Below, piece after piece: positions 45,714 through 54,988 of a stretch of DNA of 64,000 bases; within the stretch, counting starts at the first letter, position 1; every line of letters starts with the position of its first letter. The notes beneath the pieces are model-generated. The model saw only the letters and a list, made by a program, of their open reading frames with translations. It was not told the origin of the DNA and did not search any database. The position numbers were made by a program, and so were the translations under genes. This DNA is from Trebonia sp050013875 (lineage in GTDB: Bacteria; Actinomycetota; Actinomycetes; Streptosporangiales; Streptosporangiaceae): positions 1 through 64,000 of the forward strand of contig JBEKEK010000002.1 in NCBI GenBank assembly GCA_050013875.1, given 5' to 3'.

Positions 45714-46796
45714 ATGACAGTGCTGAACCCGCGCCCGGGCGCGGCTGGCGGAGCGGACTCTCCGGATGGGGGGCTCCCGCCCCCCATCCCCCCTGGCGCC
45801 CCGCGCGGGTTCGGCGCGTTCTCGCAGCGGCACAGCCGGATCCTGACGCTGCTCGGCAGGCGGCTGATCCAGATCCCGTTCGTGCTGCTGGCCGTCTCCA
45901 TCCTGACGTTCTGGCTGATCCAGCTCGTCCCGGGCGACCCGGGGCGGAACGCGCTCGGGCAGTACGCGACCAACGCCCAGGTGCACGCCTGGGACGTCAG
46001 CAACGGCCTCAGCGGGTCGATCGTCGTCCGCTACCCGCACTGGCTTGGCGGCTTCTTCGCCGGCGACTGGGGGACGAGCTTCACCTATGCGGTGCCATCC
46101 CGCCCGCTCATCCTCGGCCACCTGGAGAACAGCGCCTTCCTCGCGCTCTACGCGTTCGTGCTGCTCGTGCCGGTCTCGGTGATCCTCGGCTCGATCCAGG
46201 CCTACCGGGAAGGAAAGCGCAGCGACCGGGCCATCACGATCGCGGCGATGGCCCTGTCGTCGGTGCCCGAGTTCGTGATCGGGGTGCTGCTGCTCGTCGT
46301 GTTCGCCGTCGGGCTCAAGGCGTTTCCCGTCCAGTCGGCCGCTGACGCTACCGGCAACTTCGGGCAGCGGGTGCATGCCATGACCCTGCCGGCGGTCGTG
46401 CTCGCCGTCACCTATCTGGCGGTGCTCGCCCGGATGGTGCGCACCGGCACCGCCGGGGCGATCACCGCGCCGTTCCACCGGACCGCGGTGCTCAAGGGGC
46501 TGTCGTCCGGGCAGATCGTCCGCAAGCACGTGGCTCGCAACGCGCTGATCCCCACCGTGCAGTTGCTCGGCCTCTACTTCGGCGGCCTGCTCGGCGGCAG
46601 CGCCGTGGTGGAGACGCTCTTCAACTACCCCGGCCTCGGGGCGCTGATGGTGGTCGCCGCCGAACGCAAGGACGCGGTACTGCTCACCGACGGCGTCATG
46701 ATGACCGGCGTGATCGCGCTGCTCGCGCTGCTGCTCACCGACGTGTGCCTGATCCTGATGGACCCGCGCATCCGCTTCGAGAGCACGGAGAGCTGA
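45714..46796 (+). CDS. ABC importer permease, DppB/NikB type
   Basis: A 360-residue permease with six membrane helices after a Pro/Gly-rich N-terminus. The family's FWLIQLVPGDPGR segment and the coupling loop region (KGLSSGQIVRKHVARNALIPTVQLLG) are present. Residues about 15-30 are coded by a palindromic repeat element (see 45756-45803), placed ahead of the first helix. Overlaps the next gene by 1 bp (TGATG). Confidence 0.9.
   Translation: MTVLNPRPGAAGGADSPDGGLPPPIPPGAPRGFGAFSQRHSRILTLLGRRLIQIPFVLLAVSILTFWLIQLVPGDPGRNALGQYATNAQVHAWDVSNGLSGSIVVRYPHWLGGFFAGDWGTSFTYAVPSRPLILGHLENSAFLALYAFVLLVPVSVILGSIQAYREGKRSDRAITIAAMALSSVPEFVIGVLLLVVFAVGLKAFPVQSAADATGNFGQRVHAMTLPAVVLAVTYLAVLARMVRTGTAGAITAPFHRTAVLKGLSSGQIVRKHVARNALIPTVQLLGLYFGGLLGGSAVVETLFNYPGLGALMVVAAERKDAVLLTDGVMMTGVIALLALLLTDVCLILMDPRIRFESTES
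45756..45803 (+). repeat. Dispersed palindromic element, copy 1 (within permease gene)
   Basis: A core of ATGGGGGGC (45766-45774), TCCC, GCCCCCCAT (45779-45787), a 9-bp perfect stem. The flanks (GACTC before, CCCCCC and GG.GCCC after) also match a second copy in inverse orientation at 54203-54252. Here it codes DSPDGGLPPPIPPGAP. Confidence 0.75.
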
Positions 46797-47746
46797 TGGA
46801 CCCCTTGTCCCAGGGACAGGCGGAAGCCGTCACCGCCCTCTCCGTGCCCGAGGCGGGAGCCGGCCTGGCGGCGGGCGGCCTGGCGGCGGGCGGGTCACTT
46901 GACCCGGGCGGGGCGGGCTGGGCCGGGGGCCGGGCGGGGCGGCGGCGCGTCCGCGCGCTGCTGCGCCGCCCGACGTTCGTGGTCAGCGCGCTGATCGTCG
47001 TCTTCTGGGTCGTGGCCGCGCTCGGCTGGCACCTGTTCGGCCTCGACCCGTACGGCAACAGCGGTCAGGCGCTGGCCGCGCCGAGCTGGTCGCAGCCGTT
47101 CGGCACCGACAACCTCGGCCGGAGCATGTTTGCCAGGACCCTGGCGGGGGCGGACACCGCGCTCGCCGTCGGCCCGCTCGGCGCCATCCTGGCGACTGTT
47201 CTCGGCGGCGCGCTCGGCGTCATCGCCGGCTACTTCCGCGGCTGGGTCGACACCGCGCTCATGCGCGTGTTCGACGTGCTGGTCGTGCTGCCGCCGCTGA
47301 TCTTCCTCATCGTGGTAGTCGGGGCGTTCGGTGCCTCGGTGCCGGCGCTGATCGTCATCATCGGCGTGGTCTTCGCCCCCGGCATCGCTCGCATCATCCG
47401 CGCCGCGGTCCTGGCCGAGATGGGCAAGAAGTACGTGACGACGGCCCGGCTGCAGGGTGAGTCGGCTCTCCGGATCATGGCTACCGAGCTGGTGCCGAAC
47501 GTGCTCCCCACGATCATCGTCCAGGCCACGCTGAGCCTGGCGTCGGCGATCCTGATGACGGCCACGTTGTCCTTCCTCGGCCTCGGCCAGCAGCCGCCCT
47601 CCCCCGACTGGGGGCTGGCGATCAACCAGAACCTCGACTTCATCGAGACCGCGTGGTGGACCGTGATCTTCCCCGCCCTCGCGGTCGCTTCCCTGGTCGT
47701 GGCCGTCCAGCTGATCGCCGACAACCTCAAGGAGACGTGGTCATGA
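46796..47746 (+). CDS. ABC importer permease, DppC/NikC type
   Basis: A 316-residue permease. The N-terminal 45 residues are Gly/Ala-rich; then come six helices, with the family segments PFGTDNLGRSMFAR, DVLVVLPPLIFLIVVV, and the coupling loop KKYVTTARLQGESALRIMATELVPN. ATG at 46796 overlaps the previous stop. The protein pairs with the DppB-type permease to form the channel. Confidence 0.92.
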   Translation: MDPLSQGQAEAVTALSVPEAGAGLAAGGLAAGGSLDPGGAGWAGGRAGRRRVRALLRRPTFVVSALIVVFWVVAALGWHLFGLDPYGNSGQALAAPSWSQPFGTDNLGRSMFARTLAGADTALAVGPLGAILATVLGGALGVIAGYFRGWVDTALMRVFDVLVVLPPLIFLIVVVGAFGASVPALIVIIGVVFAPGIARIIRAAVLAEMGKKYVTTARLQGESALRIMATELVPNVLPTIIVQATLSLASAILMTATLSFLGLGQQPPSPDWGLAINQNLDFIETAWWTVIFPALAVASLVVAVQLIADNLKETWS

Positions 47747-49491
47747 GCGGCGCGGCGGCGGCCAGTGCGCCCACCGGCAGTGCTCCCGTGGGCGGCGCTT
47801 CGGTGGTTCGCGTGGCCGGGCTCACCGTCTCCTACCGGGTCCGGCAGCGGGCGGTGCCGGCGGTGCGCGGGCTCAGCCTGGCCATCGGCGCCGGGGAGTC
47901 CTACGGCCTGGTCGGCGAGTCCGGTTCCGGCAAGAGCACCGCCGCGATGGCGCTGAGCCGCTACCTGCCCGCCGCGGCGGTGGTCAGCGCGACGGAGCTG
48001 TCCGTCGCGGGGACCAGGGTCCTCGAGCTCGACGCGACCGAACTGCGGGCCTTCCGCGCCTCCGTGCTCGCGGTCGTCTACCAGGAACCGGGGCTCGCGC
48101 TCAACCCGACCATGCCGGTCGGCGAGCAGATCGCCGAGGTCTACCGACTGCACGGGTCGCACCGGGCGGCAGCGCGCGAGGCCACGCTCGCCGCGATCGC
48201 ACGGGTGAACCTCTCGCCGCCGGAACAGATCGCCTGGCGCTATCCGCACCAGCTGTCCGGCGGCCAGCAGCAGCGCATCGTCATCGCGATGGCGCTGGCC
48301 AGCGAGCCGCAGCTGCTCCTCCTTGATGAGCCGACCACCGGTCTCGACAGCCGGGTGGAGGCCGAGATCATGGCGCTGATCGACCAGCTGCGCGCGCAGC
48401 TCGGCTTCGCCAGCCTCTTGATCAGCCACAACCTGCCGCTGGTGGCCGCGCACTGCCAGCGCATCGGCGTGCTGCAGGGCGGTGTGCTGGTCGAGGAAGG
48501 GCCGGCCGCGGAGGTGCTGCTCGCGCCCCGGCACCCCTACACCCGGGCCCTGATCGCCGCGCTGCCCGACATCAACGCCAGTCGCCGCGACCGCCCGCGG
48601 GCCGGAGCGGCGGTCACGGACCGTACCGCACCGGAGGCGGAGGGAAAACCAGATGACGCCGAACGGAGGCGGCCGCCTTCGGCCGTCTCAGGCCCGCAGT
48701 CCGCGGCAGTTGGCGGGCCGCTGGTCACGGTGACGAACCTGACCAAGCAGTACCAGCGCAAGACCGCGCTGCGGGACGTCTCGTTCACGATCGGCCGCGG
48801 CGAGGTGCTCGGCCTGGTCGGCGAGTCGGGCAGCGGCAAGACGACACTTGGCCTGTCCCTGGCCGGGCTGACCGGCTACCAGGGCACAATCAACTTTCAT
48901 GTCTCCGACCGGCACCGGGGCCGGGGGCGGGGACGCGGGGGGACAGTGCTGCCGCGCGTCCAAGTGGTCTTCCAGGGCGCGGACGAATCACTGAACCCGC
49001 GCCGCAGCGTCCGCAAGGTGCTCGCGCGGTCCATCGAGCTGCTTGGCGGCGCCCAGACCGTCGAGGAGCTCGCCGGGCGCGCGGGACTGGCGGACGACCT
49101 GCTCGACAAGCTTCCTTACCAGCTGTCCGGCGGGCAGAAGCAGCGGGTGGCCATCGCCCGGGCCTTCGCCGGGCAGGTACCGCTGGTGATCTGCGACGAG
49201 CCGACCTCCGCGCTCGACGTGTCCAGCCAGGCGCGGCTGCTTGACCTGCTCACCGAGCTGCAGGAGCGCAGCGGGGTGTCTTACCTGTTCATCTCGCACG
49301 ACCTGGCCGTGGTCCGCCAGGTCTCCGATCGCATCGGCGTCCTCTACGACGGCGAGCTGGTCGAGCTCAAGGCCGCCGACGAGATCTTCGAGCGGCCCGA
49401 GCACCCGTACACGCGGTCCCTAGTCGATTCCGCGCTCTCGCTGCGCCGACCCCGAGAGGGCAACGGGAAAGGGAAACTGGGGCGCTCATGA
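47743..49491 (+). CDS. ABC importer double ATPase (DppD-DppF fusion)
   Basis: A 582-residue protein with two ATPase domains in one chain. Domain 1: GESGSGKST, LSGGQQQR, LLLLDEPTTGLD. Domain 2 (from about residue 325): GESGSGKTT, LSGGQKQR, VICDEPTSALD. Both are complete, so it can serve both permeases of the importer. A charged, Pro-rich linker joins the halves. ATG at 47743 overlaps the permease stop by 4 bp, and the next LLM gene overlaps its own stop. Confidence 0.93.
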   Translation: MSGAAAASAPTGSAPVGGASVVRVAGLTVSYRVRQRAVPAVRGLSLAIGAGESYGLVGESGSGKSTAAMALSRYLPAAAVVSATELSVAGTRVLELDATELRAFRASVLAVVYQEPGLALNPTMPVGEQIAEVYRLHGSHRAAAREATLAAIARVNLSPPEQIAWRYPHQLSGGQQQRIVIAMALASEPQLLLLDEPTTGLDSRVEAEIMALIDQLRAQLGFASLLISHNLPLVAAHCQRIGVLQGGVLVEEGPAAEVLLAPRHPYTRALIAALPDINASRRDRPRAGAAVTDRTAPEAEGKPDDAERRRPPSAVSGPQSAAVGGPLVTVTNLTKQYQRKTALRDVSFTIGRGEVLGLVGESGSGKTTLGLSLAGLTGYQGTINFHVSDRHRGRGRGRGGTVLPRVQVVFQGADESLNPRRSVRKVLARSIELLGGAQTVEELAGRAGLADDLLDKLPYQLSGGQKQRVAIARAFAGQVPLVICDEPTSALDVSSQARLLDLLTELQERSGVSYLFISHDLAVVRQVSDRIGVLYDGELVELKAADEIFERPEHPYTRSLVDSALSLRRPREGNGKGKLGRS

Positions 49492-50798
49492 CTTCTGGCA
49501 ACCTGCGCCGACAGGCTCACCTCACCGCGTTCCTGACCGGGGTCGGCTATCACGAGTCCGCGTGGAAGCTGGCGGACCCGGCTGACCTGGCCGGGCCCGG
49601 GCGGTTCGGCGTGCTCGAGCGGGCCGCGCTCGACGCCGAGGGCGGCCTGCTCGACGCCGTGTTCTTCGCCGACTCACCCGGGCTCGCGATCTTCCGGGCC
49701 AGGTACTTCCCCCAGGTCGGCTTCGACCCGCTGGAGATCCTGGCGGCGCTGTCCCGTACCACGACGCGGATCGGCCTGATCGCGACCGCGTCCACCACCT
49801 ACACCGCCCCCTACGACCTCGCCCGCAGGCTGGCCACGATCGATCACCTGTCCGGCGGGCGGGCCGGCTGGAACATTGTGACCACCCGGTACGCGGGGGC
49901 GGCGGGTAACTTCGGGCTCGCCGCGCACCCCGACCCGGCCGACCGTTACGCCCGGGCGGAAGAGTTCGTCGACGTCGTGACCCGGCTGTGGGACAGCTGG
50001 GATGCCGGCGCGGTCATCGCTGAACAGGACAAGGGCATCTGGGCCGACACCGACCTGATCAGACCGGTCGACTTCCATGGCCGGTTCCTCGACGTCAGCG
50101 GCGCGCTGACGCTGCCCCGCTCGCCGCAGGGCCGGCCGGCGTTCGCCCAGGCGGGCTCCTCGGGCCCGGGCATCGAGCTGGCCGGGAAGAGCGCCGACCT
50201 GGTCTTCACCGCCCAGCCGGACATCCCGGCCGGGCGGCGGTTCCGGGAGTCAGTCCGTGCGTCCGCCCGCCGTCACGGACGTGACCCGGACGACGTGCTT
50301 GTGCTGCCCGGCGTGGCGTTCGTGCTCGGCTCGACCGAGGCGGAAGCGCGGGCGCTGCGGGCCGAGCTCGAGGACCGCGTTGACCCGGAGTTCCGCTGGC
50401 GCAACCTAGCCCACAACGCGGGGCTCGACGTTACGCTGGTCGACCCGGACCGACCGCTGCCCGATGCGGTCATCGCGGCGGCCAGCCGCACCAGCCGCAC
50501 CGACGAGATCGCGCGGCGCGCGCGAGAGACGGGCAAGACCTTCCGTCAGCTGGCCGAGGAACTCACCGGCCTGCCCGGCGGGCTGGAGTTCACCGGTACC
50601 CCCGAGCAGTTCGCCGACCTCATCGAGGCGTGGCTCACCGACGGCGCCAGCGACGGCTTCACGCTGCAGCCGACGACGCTGCCCGGCTCGCTGCGCCAGT
50701 TCACCGACCACGTGGTGCCGATCCTGCAGGCCCGCGGCCTGCACCGGACCGAGTACACCGGCACCACCCTGCGCGGCCACCTGCGGGACGCCCGGTGA
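49488..50798 (+). CDS. LLM monooxygenase, NtaA/SnaA/DszA family (in importer operon)
   Basis: A 436-residue FMN-dependent monooxygenase: GLLDAVFFADSPGLA, ATASTTYTAPYDLARRLATIDHLSGGRAGWNIVTTRYAG, LPRSPQGRPAFAQAGSSGPG, and LQPTTLPGSLRQFTDHVVPILQARGLHRTEYTGTTLRGHL. Its start overlaps the ATPase stop (ATGA), so uptake and first oxidation of a substrate are probably co-expressed. A separate flavin reductase is expected but not seen here. Confidence 0.92.
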   Translation: MTSGNLRRQAHLTAFLTGVGYHESAWKLADPADLAGPGRFGVLERAALDAEGGLLDAVFFADSPGLAIFRARYFPQVGFDPLEILAALSRTTTRIGLIATASTTYTAPYDLARRLATIDHLSGGRAGWNIVTTRYAGAAGNFGLAAHPDPADRYARAEEFVDVVTRLWDSWDAGAVIAEQDKGIWADTDLIRPVDFHGRFLDVSGALTLPRSPQGRPAFAQAGSSGPGIELAGKSADLVFTAQPDIPAGRRFRESVRASARRHGRDPDDVLVLPGVAFVLGSTEAEARALRAELEDRVDPEFRWRNLAHNAGLDVTLVDPDRPLPDAVIAAASRTSRTDEIARRARETGKTFRQLAEELTGLPGGLEFTGTPEQFADLIEAWLTDGASDGFTLQPTTLPGSLRQFTDHVVPILQARGLHRTEYTGTTLRGHLRDAR

Positions 50799-51111
50799 CC
50801 CGGCTCCGCATCGCCATCCACTACGGGAAGGCCAGCTACCTGCGCTCGCTCGAACGCTCGTCTCCATCCTCGACGGCAACCCGGTGAACGGCACCGACGG
50901 GGTGCGGCCGAGAGTAGGGCTGGTCGTCCACGTGCACCCGGCAAGCGACCGCCGGGCCGGCCTGGCCGCGCTGGAGGTGGACGTGGAGACGGTCTACGCG
51001 TGGGGGCGGGACTGGCTTCCCCCGGCGCGGACGCTGGCGGAGAAGGCGGCGGTCATCAGCCAGCCAACACAGCCGTTGGGGGCACAGCGCACGTCACGGT
51101 GGCGGCGCTAG
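50795..51111 (+). pseudogene. Remnant of an LLM oxidoreductase gene
   Basis: A GTG overlapping the upstream stop codon begins VTRLRIAIHYGKASYLRSLER, then the frame shifts near 50855 into SILDGNPVNGTDGVRPRVGLVVHVHPASDRRAG ... YAWGRDWLPPARTLAEKAAVIS. The latter part matches residues about 238-290 of the following LLM protein (PRVGLATLIYPAKDRETAL ... YEWGRKFLPPATTLAEKAAAI). The middle and the C-terminus are gone. Confidence 0.72.
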
Positions 51112-51127
51112 AAAGGGAACTGCGAGC

Positions 51128-52198
51128 ATGACCATCTGCGAGAACGACGAGCCGCTGAGCCTCGCCGCGTACGCGATACTGAACGAGCCGGGCGACCAGG
51201 CCCGTAACTACCACGACGCGCTTGAGCTGTTCACGCAGGCCGAGCGGCTCGGAGTCGAGGGGCTGTGGGTACGGCAGTTCCACCTGCGCCGCCCGGGGCA
51301 GGCGCCGGCCGGCGGGCTGCCGTCCCCGTTCGTCTTCCTCGCCTGGCTGGCCGCGCGGACCAGCCGGCTGCGGCTCGGCACCGCTGCCGTCACGCTGCCG
51401 CTTGAGAGCCCGCTGCGGGTCGCGGAGGACGCCGCCGTGCTCGACGCGCTCAGCGGCGGGCGGGTGGAGCTCGGCGTCGCCAACGGCGGCAGTGCCCCGG
51501 GCCTGGCCGAGCTGTTCCGGGACGCCTCCGCCATGGACCGGGCGCCAGGAGGAGGAATCGACGCAGCCAGCCGACGGGCGGTTTACCGGGCCAACCTGGC
51601 GAGGCTGGCGGGCGCGCTCGACGGCGCCAGCCTCAGCACGTCCGGCGACCGGCTCAACCCGCCAAGCCCCGGACTGGCCGGCCGGATCTGGGAGGCAACG
51701 CTCAGCGAGCAGAGCGGCTACGACACCGGCGCCCGCGGGAACGGCGTGCTGATCGGGACCACGCAGACGGTACCCGCCGAGGTCACCGCCCGCGCGTACT
51801 ACCGCGGGCTCGACCGGTACGCGGCGGAGTACGGTCCGCGGCCGCCGCGCGTCGGCCTCGCCACCCTGATCTACCCGGCCAAGGACCGGGAGACCGCGCT
51901 GCGCGAGGCCCGGGCAGGGATCGAGGAGAAGTATGAATGGGGCCGCAAGTTCCTGCCCCCCGCGACAACGCTGGCCGAGAAGGCGGCCGCCATCTGCCTG
52001 CACTACGGCACGCCGGAGCAGATCACCGAGTCCATTCTCGCGCAGCCCTGGTTTCCTTACGCGACCCAGCTCATGGTGCAGACCGAGCTGTTCTATTCGA
52101 GCTACGCCCACCGCGCCGAGGCACTCGAGCTGTTCGTCCGTGCGGTCGCCCCCGCCCTGGGCTGGGCACACGCACCGCAAGCGCTGCCCATCGGGTAG
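51128..52198 (+). CDS. LLM flavin-dependent oxidoreductase
   Basis: A 356-residue LLM enzyme: FTQAERLGVEGLWVRQFHLRR, RLRLGTAAVTLPLESPLRVAEDAAVLDALSGGRVELGVANGG, and HYGTPEQITESILAQPWF at the end. It is related to the LLM enzyme at 53869-54984 and is the intact relative of the remnant just upstream. GAAAGGGAA precedes the ATG. Last LLM gene of the importer operon. Confidence 0.9.
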   Translation: MTICENDEPLSLAAYAILNEPGDQARNYHDALELFTQAERLGVEGLWVRQFHLRRPGQAPAGGLPSPFVFLAWLAARTSRLRLGTAAVTLPLESPLRVAEDAAVLDALSGGRVELGVANGGSAPGLAELFRDASAMDRAPGGGIDAASRRAVYRANLARLAGALDGASLSTSGDRLNPPSPGLAGRIWEATLSEQSGYDTGARGNGVLIGTTQTVPAEVTARAYYRGLDRYAAEYGPRPPRVGLATLIYPAKDRETALREARAGIEEKYEWGRKFLPPATTLAEKAAAICLHYGTPEQITESILAQPWFPYATQLMVQTELFYSSYAHRAEALELFVRAVAPALGWAHAPQALPIG

Positions 52199-52290
52199 AC
52201 CCCCCCACCGCGGGATCGCGACGGGGCAGCGCGCCCCGCGATCCGGCTACCGGATATGGAAAAGCTAGAAATAATTCCGATCGTTTTAGT

Positions 52291-52303
52291 GATAATTGTT
52301 GGA
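52291..52303 (+). promoter_or_regulatory. -10 element with leaderless start for the GT87-like gene
   Basis: GATAAT (52291-52296), preceded by an AT-rich stretch, ends 6 bp before the ATG at 52303. Transcription would start at or next to the ATG; no ribosome-binding site is present. The -35 is weak. Confidence 0.5.
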
Positions 52304-53853
52304 TGACATTGCCCGTTTTGCTGCGTCCCCGGGAGCCCGCGGTCCCCCGGCCCCACGGGCAGCGTGCCGCCTCGGCAGCAGTGACCATGACGGCCCTCAG
52401 CATCGCTGTGTTCGCGGCGCTGAGCGCGTCCGGGGACCCGGCTATCGTGGCGCCGATCGGTCCGGCCGGACCGTTCGCCGACCTGCACTACCGGCTGGCT
52501 CCGGTCCTGATCAAGGCCGCCTGCTGGCTCGCCGCGGTCTGCGGCGGGGCCGGGGTGCTTGCGGGGCTGGCGGCCGTGCGGCATGGCTGGCGTCCGCGCC
52601 TTGGCCTCGTGCTGGCCGCGTGCGCGGCGGCGACCGTCGTGTTCGTGTTCGTCCCGCCGGCCGCCTCGGTCGACGTCCAGAATTACGCGGAATACGGACG
52701 GATCGTCGTCCTCGGCCACAACCCCTGGGTGATGACCCCACAGCAGCTCTACCAGCGACATGACCCGGTCGGGCTGCTCCGGCCACCGGAGTGGCGGACC
52801 CAGCCGACGGTCTACGGACCCGCCGCGACCCTGCTGGAGGCGGCCGCGGCGTGGCTGGGGGGAACCTCCATGGCGTGGATCACTTTCTGGATCAAGGTGA
52901 TGAACGGTGCCTGCTACGTCGCCGTAGCGGCGGTACTCGATCGTCTCGCCGGGCCGGACCCGGCGCGGCGCGTACGGGCCGGACTGCTGTGGGCGGTCAA
53001 CCCGCTGATGTTGTTCTGGATGGTGGGCGGGGCGCACACGGACCTGCTGGCCGCACTGCCCCTGACGCTCGCGCTGCTGGCGGCACGGACGCTGCGGAAA
53101 CGGGGAGCGGGCGGTGGCACGGCACTCGGCGCCGTGGTCGCGGGCGCCCTGGCGGGTATCGCGATCGCGGTGAAGGTCACCTTCGCGGGCCCGGTCGCAG
53201 GGCTGGCAGTGGGACTGTGGCACGCCATCACCGGACCCCGGCGCACCGCGGTGCTCGCGTCAGGGATCGCCGGGGCAGCGCTCGTGCTGACGGCAGGCTA
53301 CGCGGTCGCCGGCAAGGCGGCAGCGCGGTCGCTATTGCGGCGGCTATCCTCGGCCAACGACTCGTTCCTGCCGCTCCCGGAGTCCGTCTATCACCACCAG
53401 GCGCTCTACGCCACCGTCATGCTGGCCGCGTTCCTGATCGTCGGGGGCGTTCTCGCCTGGCGAATGCCGCCGGGACACGCCGACCTCCCCGAGACACGCC
53501 CGATGCTGATCTGCGCGCTAGCGGTGGTCCTCGGGGGCATCGTGCAGTACCCGTGGTACGACGCGATGTTCTTCCCGCTCCTGGCACTGCTGCCGACCTC
53601 ACGCCTGGACACCTGGCTGGTGGGGCGAACTGTGCTGATCAGCGGCCTGGTCCTGCCTGGGGTAGGCATCACTGCCCATCAATATCGCGAGGCCCGGGTG
53701 GTCGTGCCGGTCTTCACGGCCTGCTTCCTCGTCTCCGCCGCGCTCGGGAAGCTCCAGCTGGCCAGGGGCGGGGCTGGCTGGGCGCCGGCCCCGGGATCAG
53801 CCGACCTGGTCGAGCTTGCCCGTGGCAACGCCGAAGACGGCCCCGCCGACTGA
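52303..53853 (+). CDS. Multi-pass mannosyltransferase-like membrane protein (GT87/alpha-1,6-ManT type)
   Basis: A 516-residue protein with about 11-13 membrane helices. VDVQNYAEYGRIVVLGHNPW has the Asp/Glu loop expected for polyprenyl-phosphomannose-dependent transferases of the actinobacterial envelope. Further family-like segments are TVYGPAATLLEAAAA, LWAVNPLMLFWMVGGAHTD and QYPWYDAMFFPLLA. It probably adds mannose to a lipoglycan or glycoprotein. It is unrelated in function to its LLM neighbours as far as can be seen. Confidence 0.8.
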   Translation: MTLPVLLRPREPAVPRPHGQRAASAAVTMTALSIAVFAALSASGDPAIVAPIGPAGPFADLHYRLAPVLIKAACWLAAVCGGAGVLAGLAAVRHGWRPRLGLVLAACAAATVVFVFVPPAASVDVQNYAEYGRIVVLGHNPWVMTPQQLYQRHDPVGLLRPPEWRTQPTVYGPAATLLEAAAAWLGGTSMAWITFWIKVMNGACYVAVAAVLDRLAGPDPARRVRAGLLWAVNPLMLFWMVGGAHTDLLAALPLTLALLAARTLRKRGAGGGTALGAVVAGALAGIAIAVKVTFAGPVAGLAVGLWHAITGPRRTAVLASGIAGAALVLTAGYAVAGKAAARSLLRRLSSANDSFLPLPESVYHHQALYATVMLAAFLIVGGVLAWRMPPGHADLPETRPMLICALAVVLGGIVQYPWYDAMFFPLLALLPTSRLDTWLVGRTVLISGLVLPGVGITAHQYREARVVVPVFTACFLVSAALGKLQLARGGAGWAPAPGSADLVELARGNAEDGPAD

Positions 53854-53868
53854 CTCCGCGGGAAACGC

Positions 53869-54984
53869 CTAGCCGGCATCCGACGGCGACCAGCCAAGCC
53901 GCGGCGCGATCGACGCGGCGACATCGGAGAGGATCTGCTCGTACTCCTCATGGGCGAAGGCGTACGGCAGTTCCAGCTGGAGCTCGGTGACCTCCGTGAG
54001 CACCGGGTCGGCGTGCAGCGACTCAACGATCTCGGCCGCGCTGCCGACTAGGTCGGGGGCAATCAGGATGCGGCGCTCGCCTATCGGGGCGAGGGTCCGC
54101 TGGTGACGTGACGCCTGGTAGTCGCGGTACTTGCCCCGGGTGGCGGTGTCGGCGCCGTCCAACGGCACGATCACCCGGCCCGCCACCACCCGTGGCCGGC
54201 CGGGCCCCGGGGGGAATGGGGGGCGGGAGCCCCCCATTCGGGAAGGGGAGTCAGCGAACTTCTGCCGGTAGGCGCGGATCTGGGCCAGCTGCGCGGTGCC
54301 GAAGTCATCGGTGCCAAGTCCCTGGCCGGCGCAGATGTTGCCGACCACCAGGTTCAGTCCGTGTTCAGCCGCCCAGGTCACCGATCCCAGGCTGCCGGCC
54401 CCGTACCACAGGCGCTGGGCCAGGCCGGGGGCGTGCGGCCTGAGCCGCGGCCGCTGCGGCCCGGCCGGATGCGGCACCAGGGTGTCCGCGTCGCCCAGGA
54501 ACTCGCCCCGCAGGTTCGCCGCCAGCCTGGCTATCCGGGCATGCGAGAAGTCGTAGCCGCGCCAGTCACCGTCGTAGACCAGCCCGGCCAGCAACTCGGA
54601 GTTGGTCGGGACACCGGCGCTGAACCCCACCTGCAGCCGTCCCCGGGACAGCACGTCGGCCATCGACAGATCTTCGGCCAGCCGGAACGGGCTCTCGTAG
54701 CCGATCGGTATGACCGCCGAGCCGAGTTCGATGTTCCTGGTGCGCTGGGACGCGGCGGCGAGGAACACCGGCGCCGAGGACACGTTCGGCACCAGGTGCT
54801 GCTGGCGGATCCAGGCCCCGTCGAAGCCGAGCCGCTCCGCGTACTCGAACAGCCGCAGGGTGCTCTCCAGGCCCTGATAGGGATCGTCGTCGCTGAAGCT
54901 GCCGGGCACGAGCAGCGACAGCGACCTGACGGCCGGCTCGGAACCGGCGGCGACGTCCGGGGCGGACTCGGTGGAAATGGTCAT
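53869..54984 (-). CDS. LLM flavin-dependent oxidoreductase (end of lyase-divergent operon)
   Basis: A 371-residue LLM enzyme: YAERLGFDGAWIRQQHLVPNVSSAPVFLAAASQRTRNIELGSAVIPIGYESPFRLAEDLSMADVLSRGRLQVGFSAG. At about residues 245-261 a Pro/Gly-rich insert (DSPSRMGGSRPPFPPGPGR) is coded by a palindromic repeat element, probably in a surface loop. ATG at 54984 follows the upstream stop by 4 bp, so it relies on translational coupling. Confidence 0.88.
   Translation of the reverse strand: MTISTESAPDVAAGSEPAVRSLSLLVPGSFSDDDPYQGLESTLRLFEYAERLGFDGAWIRQQHLVPNVSSAPVFLAAASQRTRNIELGSAVIPIGYESPFRLAEDLSMADVLSRGRLQVGFSAGVPTNSELLAGLVYDGDWRGYDFSHARIARLAANLRGEFLGDADTLVPHPAGPQRPRLRPHAPGLAQRLWYGAGSLGSVTWAAEHGLNLVVGNICAGQGLGTDDFGTAQLAQIRAYRQKFADSPSRMGGSRPPFPPGPGRPRVVAGRVIVPLDGADTATRGKYRDYQASRHQRTLAPIGERRILIAPDLVGSAAEIVESLHADPVLTEVTELQLELPYAFAHEEYEQILSDVAASIAPRLGWSPSDAG
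54203..54252 (-). repeat. Dispersed palindromic element, copy 2 (within LLM gene)
   Basis: The same 22-bp palindrome (ATGGGGGGC, 4-nt loop, GCCCCCCAT) as in the permease gene, at 54216-54237, with matching flanks, in inverse orientation relative to copy 1. The reading frame of the host gene stays open through it. Confidence 0.75.
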
Positions 54985-54988
54985 CGGA

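Noticed and set aside
51937..53853. A longer start for the GT87-like gene inside the preceding LLM gene
   Set aside because: The extra N-terminus is the shifted frame of the LLM gene; a -10 element and ATG at 52303 fit.
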